A stretch of DNA of 64,000 nucleotides. It comes from Vigna angularis. Its lineage: Eukaryota > Streptophyta > Magnoliopsida > Fabales > Fabaceae. The position numbers were made by a program, and so were the translations under genes. The notes under the pieces were generated by a model. That model did no database searches, was not told where the DNA came from, and saw only the letters and a list, made by a program, of their open reading frames with translations. The DNA lies in contig NC_068971.1 of NCBI RefSeq assembly GCF_016808095.1, positions 14,396,501 through 14,460,500 of the forward strand, in the 5' to 3' direction. This document shows, piece after piece, positions 49,655 to 59,353 of the stretch. Position 1 is the stretch's first letter, and every line of letters starts with the position of its first letter.

Positions 49655-50181
49655 ATTCTGTAGTATTTTCGTAAGGCCGTTCAGCCATAAACATACTCCT
49701 TTTCTCTCATAACTTAACTGAAATATTGTTAATCGTGAGTATTCTATAATATGGTTTTACGCTATATTTTTTGGATATTACGGTGGCAATATGAGTCTTA
49801 ATTTTGAAAGAATGTTGAAGTTGAAATCATTACTCATTTTTATTTTTATACTGTTAAAAGTTTAAAAAAATTATAATTTTCAATTTTTAATAATACACTT
49901 GTCTATATTAAATATTCGATGCAAATTGACATGCTGAAACCCAAGTTTTTGAGGAATCCAAACAGATATCCAATTTGAATATCATACGTTAGGATACATA
50001 TACATATATTTTTGAAAAACCTATTCTCAATCTGGAATAAAGGAAAAGGTAAAAAATAAACATAAACCTAATTAGAATGACTCTACAAACAGAACAATAG
50101 TACATTTTCTACCAAAAAGAAATATAAAGAAACCATTGATGAAAGATTAAGGTCTATGAAAACAAAGTTTTTAACAAAAAA
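49655..50181. other. Noncoding DNA between the gypsy gag and the CACTA element
   Basis: About 530 bp, AT-rich, no ORF or repeat recognised. Confidence 0.45.
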
Positions 50182-51706
50182 CACTAGTACAAAATATACT
50201 TTTAAACTCGCACAATAGACCTCTTTTTACACAAAACCGCTGCCTATTCAGACACGGTGGCAGTTTCGTAATTAACGAGACCTTATAGGCCTCGGTTCAG
50301 ACGAGACCGGTGCCAAAAAGAGATATCACTTCGGTTGTGAAGGCAACCGGTGCCTAATTATCAGTGTCTGACGCAGTTTCTGACGCGGTTAAGAGAAACC
50401 CGAGGTGAAAGAGCTATACGGCATCGGTTGGTAGGAAGGACCGAGGCATAAGCCTCTACTGCCCAAACCCGAGGCATATAAGCCTCTCTTTTTTTCCCCA
50501 AAATTTTCCCCAAGTTAACCTAGCTCCCTCCGCACTCTCGCCTCCCCTGGCTCTCCCTCCCTCCCTCCCCTGGCTCTCGCCTCCCCTCCCCTCCCCTCGC
50601 TCTCGCCTCCCCTGGCTCTCGCCTCCCTCCTAGGCTCTCGCCTCCTCTCGCTCTTGGATTCTTCTCTCCCTCCATTCCATTGTCGCTTCTTCCTTACCCC
50701 CATGAACCTCCCACAACTAAACCACACCACGCCACTGCCAGCCCTAGATCTGCCACCGTTTCCGTAAAGAGCACGCGATGAAGAGGAAGGAGAGGCATCG
50801 CGCAGTCGGCGGCGGCGGAGGAAGAGCAGCGCGCGACAGAGGAGTGGACAATCTCCGATGAGATGCGGCGGCTAGAGGAGAATATCGGCATGGCGGTGGC
50901 GGATGCGGAGGGCGCGGCGGAGGAGGAGGAGAAGCGACGGAGGCAGCGACGATTGAGGTGGCGGAGGAGGAAGCGACAATGATGAGAATGCTGGGACTGA
51001 GGCTCTGTAACGGAGAAGAACGGCGCGGGGGCGAATGCGGAGGGCGCGGAGGAGAATGCAGAGGATGTGGCGGAGGAGGAGGAGAAGCGACAGAGGCAGC
51101 GGTGATGGCGGAGGCGGAGGCGGAGGCGGATGCGGCGATTGAGGTGGCGGAGGCGAATCCAGAAGCTTTTTTCTCCAGATTTCATTTCTTTTTGTTTTGA
51201 ATTGAATCTGAGTTCACATCGAAGATTTGATTTTGTTTTGATTTGTTTGGTTCCTTTGTTAAATTGAATTTGACTTTACTTGTTAAATTGATTTGTTGAA
51301 TTGAATCTGAGAAGGATCCTTTGTACCAAAAAATTTGTTTTGTCTGCCATTGAAGCTTGATTTAAGCGTGTTTGGTCTGGTTTGTTTGTGAAATTTATTT
51401 GTCAAGAAGCTTGAGCAAAGACATAAAAGAAGCTTGAGGCACCAAAATGATACGACTGGCTAAAGAAGAAGAAAAAAAAATAAAAAAAGGACCCTACTGC
51501 CTCGGTTCAGGCTCCAACCGAGGCAGTAAAGGGAGTGAAACGATTTCGGTTATTAGAACCGAGGCCTAATCGTATCATTATATGTCCCGTTTCAAAACCG
51601 AGGCATAAAGTCCACCGCTTTTTACTTCGCCCGAATATGTCTCGATTCAGGAACCGGTGCCTATTAGCAAAAATAACCGCTGTCATTTCCCTTAACTGTA
51701 CTAGTG
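50182..51706. mobile_element. Nonautonomous CACTA element with GC-rich core, 1,525 bp
   Basis: Ends CACTAGTACAAAATATACTT and, at the right, ...AACTGTACTAGTG: terminal inverted repeat CACTAGTACA. AAA lies outside both ends (50179-50181, 51707-51709). Subterminal regions (50200-50490 and 51490-51690) carry many CCTCGGTT, CCGAGGC and ACCGGTGCC repeats in both directions. The core 50520-51170 is strongly GC-rich and repetitive. No transposase. Open frames in the core are low-complexity. Confidence 0.78.
50520..51170. repeat. GC-rich minisatellite core of the CACTA element
   Basis: Left half (50525-50700) is made of CCTCCCCTGGCTCTCG-like units. Right half (50780-51160) is made of GCGGAGGAGGAGGAGAAGCG-like units. 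Composition contrasts sharply with the AT-rich surroundings. Frames on both strands translate to Arg/Ser- or Gly/Glu-rich repeats, and I regard none as a gene. Confidence 0.7.
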
Positions 51707-51832
51707 AAATAAAACTAAACAAAAATTGCAACTATAAAATATTCACGTATGCAATTAGATGTCTTTATTAAACTTTTTTCTGAATTAATGAAAGAATGCC
51801 ATGTATAAAAATTTGTTATTTACGCGTCCTCA

Positions 51833-51892
<60 letters not shown>

Positions 51893-53281
51893 TTACAATT
51901 TATTATATTATTAATTGAAATTATGTAATTATTTATTCTTTGCTATATTATTACTTATTTTTTAATGGAAATTTTTATTTACATTATAGTATCATCACGT
52001 CAAATCAAATAATTTAAATATGTATCAGGAAATGAGTAATTTCGACAAAATATATAAAATTAAAATAATTACTATACATTTTTAATTCAGGTTTTAAACT
52101 TTAAATTAGTTTAAGCTATCCTATTTTAACTATATTTACTATTTTTATTTTATTTCCTTGTAAAAACAATATTAACAAAAAATATATATATTAATATTTA
52201 ATTATTCTTTAAATTCAGATAATTTCATGAAATATTATTATTAAATTAGTTACTAGTTTTCATTAAAATAAAATTAAAGTTATTATTACAATTTATTATA
52301 TTATTTCCAATTAATTATATTATTAATTGAAATTAAGTAATTATTAAATTTTTGCTTAAACTATTAATTATTAATTGAATTATTATTATTATTATTAATA
52401 TATAAGTTAATAATGTATAAAATTTATAAAATATTTATATACATAATTAATATCTCATGTAATCTAGTGTAGTGTAATATCTAGTATAATAATAATGTAG
52501 TATCTTTTGTGATATAGAAAGTGTTTTCTTATGTAACACTGTAATAAAAATAGATGTTCAGGTGTTGAAATTGTAAACTGTCACTAGTGAGATAAGTTTC
52601 TTCTTTTACTTAAGTTAGATTTTTTTTTCTTTTTTGGATTTTTTGTATGAGTTAATAAGAAAATTCTCATGTATAAAAAATGTATTATGTGTGAATTTTA
52701 ATATTTTATGTAATATCTTGTGTAATGTAGATAGAATTTTCTCTTGTGTCACTGTAATAAAAGTAAAAATAAATATATAAAGACTAAATTAAAACAAATA
52801 CAATAATACGTGACTTAATAGTTACGCATAACATTGCTCATGCTATACAATACAATGAACTTGATATATGATATTTTTTAAAAAATTTAAAAATAAAAAA
52901 TAATTAAATAAATATTTATAAAACACGAATTAATAGGGCTATTTTTAAGGGTGTTAGTATAAAACTAACGATAAAAACTTAATTATTTTAATTTTAAAAA
53001 ATAAAAATTCAGTTAAAATAAAAAAGTGAAGAATTAATTTGAGAAAAAATCACTAAAAATAAGAATTATCCAGTTGAGAGAATTTCTTTTTTGAACTTTT
53101 TATGTGAATTAATGAGAGAATATCATGTATAAAATATGTGTTATTCTTAACATCGTAGTAATTTACTTTAATGTAATATTATGTGATGTAGAAAGGATTT
53201 TCTCTTGTGCCAGTGTAATAAAAGTATAGTATTGAAATTGTTATTTATATTTTTTAATTTATATATATATTTGAATTGGAA
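51707..53281. other. AT-rich upstream region of the MDL3-like gene with diverged duplications
   Basis: No ORF. A sequence with TTTTCTCTTGTG.CA.TGTAATAAAAGTA occurs three times (about 52515, 52728, 53180). Another, GAATTAATGA.AGAAT..CATGTATAAAA, also occurs three times (about 51782, 52650, 53105). They look like copies of one roughly 130-bp unit. Confidence 0.5.
51833..51885. repeat. (ATT)n microsatellite
   Basis: About 17 ATT/TTA units, followed by TATATATATATT. Confidence 0.95.
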
Positions 53282-53366
53282 CTTGCAGTATTTATAGGTG
53301 AACCTACCACTCTTGCAGTATTTATATATATTTATTGAAACTTGCAGTATTTATAGGGTGAACCTA
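53282..53366 (+). promoter_or_regulatory. Triplicated CTTGCAGTATTTATAG segment before the MDL3-like start codon
   Basis: CTTGCAGTATTTATAGG followed by TGAACCTA at 53282-53306, a partial copy at 53312-53327 and a full copy at 53341-53366, 30 bp before the ATG at 53396. The TATTTATA word is TATA-box-like. It is either a duplicated core promoter or 5' leader; the transcription start cannot be told from sequence. Confidence 0.55.
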
Positions 53367-53395
53367 GCGAGGCCTTGAAAATTAAAAGGAGGAAC

Positions 53396-55650
53396 ATGCC
53401 CTGCCTGCACATCATCACCAATCTTAACTTAGATGGAGTTGACACTAACCCTGTCTTTTCTGAACTCACCGCTGCTGTCTCTACTATCATCGGAAAACCT
53501 GAAAAGGTAATTCTATACCTTAATTTCCCTCCCTTTCTATAACCTAGTCATTTCTCTCAACAATTCCTCTTCAATCTGAATTTATGTTCATGTTACCTCT
53601 AAATTCAATAGAATTTGAGGGGTTGAAAAAGATTTTCATGTAGCTAAGCAATAGTCTCCTTCTCTTACGATGACGCAGATTTTCTTCTGGTGTCATTAAA
53701 ACTTTTCATTGAAAAAAAAATGCTATTATCATATCACACTTATTATATTGATGCTTGTTTTTAGTGAAAACATTCGTAAACAATCTATAATAAGATCACT
53801 CTTTTAGTTATCATGGGACCAAAAACTTGGCTGGTTGGAAGCTTTGAACCGGGGAATTAATAAACTGTTGAATCTTAATTTGTAATTGTCAACCAGTTCA
53901 TATAAACAATAATGAGAAGGGCAATTAAAACATTAATGTTATTTTCCACAAATGGCCTGAAGAACAATTAAAAATCATTAATTTCTGTAAACTCTGAAGT
54001 AATAGAATGTCAGCAAAAAGTGTTTGTTTAACGATGAGTTAAATTAACTTCAAAACATAACATATATACTCAAATTTATTTAAATGATAATTTTTATAGT
54101 AAGACAGATGTGTCCTTACAAAAAAAAAGAAAAGATAAAACGCACTATAAGATTCTTGGAATTTGTTCTGTCTGTATCATGTGTGAAAAGGGAATTGATA
54201 ATGGAAAAAGTGGTTTGTGGGACACCCACCAACATGCCACCACCATTGACATTTAGAAACCTAGCCATTATGTCAATATAGACACACACTCCATTAAATA
54301 TCTATCTTCCTCTCGTACCACAAACTCCCATTACTACATTTCACTCTCTTATCATAAAATCATTAATTTTCATTTTTAAAACTAATTTTATGAATACGAA
54401 TTAGATATAAATTTGCATTTTAATATTTTAATATGTATTAAAGTTTATTTTAAGGACTGCCTTATGGTTAAATCAGATAAAATCCTTGTTTTATATCAGA
54501 AAAAAAAAGTCTTTCAAATTTTTATTTAGTCCTAATCTACCTCATGTTGTCTAATTATATTAGTCTTTTTATTTTTTATTTTCGATTAGTATGTTTTTAT
54601 TAATTTGTATTGTTATTTTTATTTCGTTAGTTAAATTTGTATTAGGATTAAAAATATGTTTTTTTTGTCTGATTTTGTTTCTTAATACTTTTCGATTTAT
54701 AAGTTTTGAAAATTTGACGTGATTTTGTGGATTTCAATTGTTGAATTCTTTTTAATTGCTTGTTGAAAGTTTTATGTTAATAAGAGATAATACTAAATTA
54801 TAATTATAGTATATAAATGAGATAAAAACTTTATTATATAAATTGATTTTGTGGGATTGAATTATATTTAAAATCACTTTGTAATAAGTTTATTGTTTTC
54901 ATGATTAAATTTCTGTGAAGGTTATTAATTGGGTTTAGATTAGAAGTTTTTTACTTATTTTCTTTCCTTCAACTTCGAATTTTGCATAATTGTTTTGATA
55001 ATTTTTTTACACTAAACATGGTCTTAGGTCCTAGGTTTGTATTAAGCTTTCCAAACTCTTGAATCTCCTTACTAATAAAATTTATCATATTTATTATATC
55101 ATTATTATCATCGGATCATTCATAAATATTTAATTTTACATAAAGTATTTATAACTTGATATAAGAATATGTCAAAAATTTTATATCAATCAAAATTTAT
55201 AATAAATTAATACAACAATCCTACATTACAAAGCTAGTTTTGAACAGTAAATTAAACTTAAATTCTCTTTGTGATACTTTAAAAAGATTCCATCTTTAAA
55301 TAGTCAAATAATGTTAGAGTGAAAGTAATATAAAAGAAGTTTGAGGAATACTTTTTTCTAGTTCATATTTATGTGAATATTCTCTGGTATTTAATGTGAC
55401 TTGCTTATACATAATTGTGCAGTTTGTGATGGTGATACTGAAATCTTCAGTGCCAATATTATTTGAGGGTAACAAGGAAGCAGCAGCATATGCTGAGATA
55501 GTTTCAATGGGTGGCATAGATTCAGAAGTGAAGAAGAAGCTGATTGCTACCATTGGAACCATTTTGCAGTCCAAGCTTTCTATCCCAAGAACACGATTTT
55601 TCCTCAAAGTCTTTGATACCACTGCATTTTCTACCAAATCCAAAATGTAA
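53396..55650 (+). CDS. MDL3: Macrophage migration inhibitory factor-like protein (MDL3 type), probably peroxisomal
   Basis: Two exons: 53396-53506 (37 codons) and 55423-55650 (75 codons plus stop), joined across a 1,916-bp GT-AG intron in phase 0, giving 112 residues. This is the normal length of MIF/D-dopachrome tautomerase family proteins, small trimeric tautomerase-fold proteins. Seen: MPCLHIITNLNLDGVDTNP with the family Pro directly after Met, the conserved IIGKPE lysine, FVMVILKSSVPILFEGNKEA, AYAEIVSMGGI and RFFLKVFDT. The C-terminus is TKSKM. SKM is a non-canonical peroxisomal type-1 signal, and the Arabidopsis MDL3 protein ends in SKL, so peroxisomal location is likely. Plant MDLs share the fold of the animal cytokine, but their enzymatic role is not settled. 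No defects seen. Orthology to MDL3 rather than MDL1/2 rests on the tail and the AAYAEIVSMGGI block. Confidence 0.93.
53507..55422 (+). other. MDL3: Intron of the MDL3-like gene
   Basis: Donor GTAATT at 53507 and acceptor GTGCAG ending at 55422. AT-rich; the 65-codon frame at 54084 is not supported. No transposon ends recognised inside. Confidence 0.85.
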
Positions 55651-56149
55651 TGCTACCTTTCACATTCTCACAAGCTTCCTGTATTAATTTTCTCATGTTG
55701 TGCTTTTAATTTGAATAACTATGTAATGTTATTCCCCAAATTCTCCTACATTCTACTCTTCTTTGTTGAAAAATCAAACAAAGAGAAGTTTTATTCCATG
55801 AGTAAAGTATACAATCCACGCAACTTTTAGATTTAAAAAAATATGCTTTTATACACAATTTTTCTACATTAATGTGATATTATCCTTTTTAGGTTTTATT
55901 CTTTTATTAAAATAAATATAGAAATTTACTTTTTTATAATAATTTTATTTTATAGGATATTAAATAAATATAAATGTGTCATTTCATCATTATTTTTAAA
56001 ATTTTCTCAATAAAATTATAACCTATTTTAAATTTGATTCAAGAAAAGATAGATGGTGTCCGTTGTTACTTTTTATCGACTAATAATTACTAGGTTTAAT
56101 CATTTTGGAGGTTCTTATTTGTGCAAATTCGTTTCAATTAGGTCCTTGA
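55651..56149. other. 3' flank of the MDL3-like gene
   Basis: Contains the 3' UTR and AT-rich DNA. At 56095-56149 a GGAGGTTCTTATTTGTGCAA phrase resembles the end of a Mutator-type MITE like that at 35541, interrupted by the CACTA end at 56150; the other half was not found. Confidence 0.4.
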
Positions 56150-58010
56150 CACTAGTGGAAAAATGACATTTTATAACGTACAAAAATGATCTTTAATAAT
56201 GTAGTTACTAGAGACATAGTTCTGGGTGATATAGTAAGTCTGCGTATTTTATAAAACGTAGCATAAATTTATGTAGTTTCTGAAGTAGGTCATAATATGT
56301 GCAGTTTATTATGACAAATTTTCATTTGTCTGTTATAATAAGGTGGAAGGTATTAAGACGTAGAAGTTTTTGTACGTTATAATATGTGATCTATTATTAC
56401 GTATATATTTTTGTACGTTATAATATGTGATCAACGTATCATAGCGTACATTGTTTTAGTACGTTATAATGTGTTGTTTTTAAAAAGAAAATTGATTATT
56501 ACATTTGACATCCAATCAAATTATAATAATATTCATGTATTATCATCTCATCCAATCAATTTATAATCAATATAGATTCAAATAAACAAATTTAATTAAA
56601 CTAACAAAATAGAATTCATTTCAAACATTAAATAGTCTAATGATATTTAATAGATCATTTATACATGAAACTATATATTAAATCCAACTATTACATTAAT
56701 GTACATACATTATTGAATTGAAGCCAAGTTTCTACTAACACTTAAAATAAAAGAAGCCCAGTTCCTTCTAATGTCGTCAATGTCTGCAACTTTCATGGGA
56801 GATGAATCATTAAAGATCTACAAATAAAATAATAGAGTTAAAACAATATTGTAATGAATAATTGGATAAGTATTACGTTAGTATTTTAATACCTTATTCC
56901 ATGATTCAGTAATGTTTGTACAAATAATGGTATGCATGTGTTTCATTACATAATACCCACATTCATAGCTACCCAATTGACGTCGACACTGCAAATTAAA
57001 TACAAATAATCAAGACTCATTCAAACCAAAGACACAAAATATCAGATTATACTCTAGCTAGCCTTTGCACCATGTAACTTTGTATATTTTGCTAAACCAA
57101 ATTTCACAAAACAAACAACACAGCCAATTCCTCATAAAAATAGCAATCACAAAACACAAAACAAAGGAAGGTCAACTTCTCTTACATGAGGTGTGATTAT
57201 TTGCATCTTCTTCCTAGAAACAGATGGAACACCTCGCAACCTTGAATGAGCTTCCAAAGACCTATACAAAAGTTAGACATCAATTACATCAAAATAATAA
57301 TATAGGAGGGAATCAAAATGGAAAGGAAAACTTACGCCTCTAATATATTTTTGATGGACAATGTGTTAGCTTTCTTATGCAAGGAACATAAGAGAACTAC
57401 AAGAGAACGATTAGGAACAATAACTAGCAATTTCCAATGACCCCTACAAGTTAGAATAATATTAATTAAAAGAAACTTTTAAACTAGTCATGAAAAATTC
57501 AAAAATTATGTACTTACTTATGCAAGTAAGGTGCTAAATAGACCTCTTTACCAGCCTTTTCAAACATTTCTATGAAGTACTTTTGCTCCTCCTCTGATTT
57601 ATTTCCTACACTTTGAATTATAACAGGATCAAGAAATCCATGGATAGTATCATTCCTTCTCTCGATGCAGAGGTGATGCAAATACCTTCAATATGAACAA
57701 ATAATGTTAAAATAAATACACGAATGCAATATGATAGTATTTTCATGGTTTGTGAAGGTTTACTTACAAATTCCAAAGTTGTAGAACTGTTGTAGATAGG
57801 AGATCATTACCAATGACAATTTCACAAATATCCCTATGACATACAAATAAAGTTGTGGTAGCAGGCTTGTATGAGTTAAGGAGGCATATCTATGTCAATA
57901 GTTTTATTCCCCAGTGTGACTACCGCTGCACCAAGTTGTTGGAGAGGAGACAATTGTGGTTGAGGAGGTGTAACAATGTTTGTCTTCTTAGAAACGTCCT
58001 ACATTTGACA
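56150..58010 (-). mobile_element. CACTA-type element end with Ulp1-like protease gene remnant
   Basis: CACTAGTGGAAAAATGACATT starts at 56150, followed by about 300 bp of ACGTTATAATATG subterminal repeats, then a minus-strand exon series for a C48 protease (56710-57998). TE-encoded Ulp1-like proteases in CACTA and Mutator elements are well known in plants. The opposite end was not found; it may lie near 58100 or have been lost. The right boundary given is only the end of recognisable coding sequence. Confidence 0.6.
56710..57998 (-). pseudogene. Ulp1-like (C48) cysteine protease, transposon-encoded, six exons
   Basis: Minus-strand exons with GT-AG borders: 57998-57768, 57685-57518, 57443-57336, 57261-57186, 56988-56893 and 56817-56710 (stop TAA). 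Readable parts: RDICEIVIGNDLLSTTVLQL; IERRNDTIHGFLDPVIIQSV; GHWKLLVIVPNRSLVVLLCS with the HW of the catalytic His region; GSYECGYYVMKHMHTIICTN with the catalytic Cys in SYECGYY; then WNKIFNDSSPMKVADIDDIR, the usual C-terminal tail. Ulp1 family proteases cleave SUMO-like proteins; those in transposons have unknown substrates. The first exon has a one-base frameshift (near 57890: DIDMPP, stop, then NSYKPATTTLF in another frame). Further upstream exons were not found. Confidence 0.7.
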
Positions 58011-59076
58011 ACAAAATAAGTCCAATATTACAAAATAATACAACTAAAAGAAAATAAATTACAAAGACATGAAGGATAAAAATTAATACTACGTTTAGTG
58101 TTTCCACTGTTGAACAATAATGTCATCTGGGGTAAAGATGGTTTTAGTTCTCTCACATTAATTCCAAAAAACATATTCAAGGTTTCCCCTAAAGAACTTC
58201 TCCAACCTTTTCTATTGGCTTATTTATTATTATTGTTCCTTTAACCTTTTCTACTTTTTATGTTTGGTTTTAGTCCGTAACCAAAACTTAAACATGCATT
58301 AGACTCTAATCTTTCTCTTTGTTATTACCCTTTTGCATTAAGCATTGACAAACAACCACTTGTATTATATTTTTGTAATATGTGCTTTCAATAACTCAAT
58401 AAATGATATAACGGTATCAACTCGTACGTACTAAAATAAATTATAATCCAAAAATATAAAAACTTATTTAATTTCTTAATATTAGCGTCCCAAATACTAC
58501 AAGTTTAATGGTGATGGTTCTGGTGTGGTCCTTGGTAGTTGAAAAAGAACGTAAGCCAGAAAAAAACATGAAGGATAAAAATTATAATCAATGACTGAGC
58601 AATAAAACAACAAACCTGGTGGTATTCTTTATAAGTTTAGAGAAAAGATCAACACCTATACCTATAAATATACAGAAATGAAAAGTACAAACATAAATCC
58701 TAGATCAAATGCATGATTCAAAATACACAATTGTTTTATGGTGACATTTTACTTAAATGCCTTAAATTTGTAAACAATCAGGGGCATGTTAGTTTGTCTA
58801 AATATACATTAATGCCTCAATTAGTAACTACATTTTCCCAATGAAGTTTACTGTCTAATAAGTAAACTAAAAATTCTAGAAAACTCACCAAATAATAACT
58901 AAATCTTTATGCCACCAAGTGAGGTTATTAGAATCAATTAATGTCTTTGGGCATAAAAATCTAATATTTCAGCAAAGCTATTTAAACAAGGAATTTTTAT
59001 TGGTTTATTGGTCTCTCTCAATGTTTTCTTCATTCGACCTATGCTTTTCATCAGCTATCTTTAGTTTGATCCACTT
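58011..59076. other. Unassigned DNA between the Ulp1 remnant and the copia LTR
   Basis: AT-rich. A segment at 58088-58190 could be another exon of the transposon gene on the minus strand (NMFFGINVRELKPSL) but is not recognisable. Nothing else supported. Confidence 0.35.
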
Positions 59077-59346
59077 TGTTATTGGAGAGATTTCTTAACC
59101 TCAACAAAAACAAAAAAGTTTAAAATACTTGAGATCTAAAAGAGAGAGAAATAGTTCTAAAGGGCTTAAAAGACCCTTTTCAGTTCTATTATTTATATAG
59201 ATAAAAATCTGATACAATAGATAAATGAAAGATGAAGAGATTATCCTAGACTGCTAGGAACAATCATTATAGATAACCCAACACACAACTACCTACTTTA
59301 GGCCCTGCTCTACTAATCATAGGTAGACTTAATAATTATTCTAACA
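59077..59346 (-). repeat. 3' LTR of the right-hand copia element (outer end uncertain)
   Basis: On the minus strand it begins TGTTAGAATAATTATTAAGT directly after the polypurine tract. It contains a TATATAAATAATAG promoter-like word near 59200. The outer end is proposed at 59077 because CCAATAACA there gives a TG...CA repeat of 270 bp. The other LTR is outside the window, so this cannot be checked here. Confidence 0.6.
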
Positions 59347-59353
59347 CTCCCCC

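Noticed and set aside
50515..51200. Arg/Gly/Ser-rich ORFs of 70-163 codons
   Set aside because: Products of GC-rich minisatellites inside a CACTA element, with no domain and open on both strands.
58088..58190. Right terminus of the CACTA element near TGTTTCCACTG
   Set aside because: Only a partial match to the expected TTTCCACTAGTG, with no matching 3-bp duplication.
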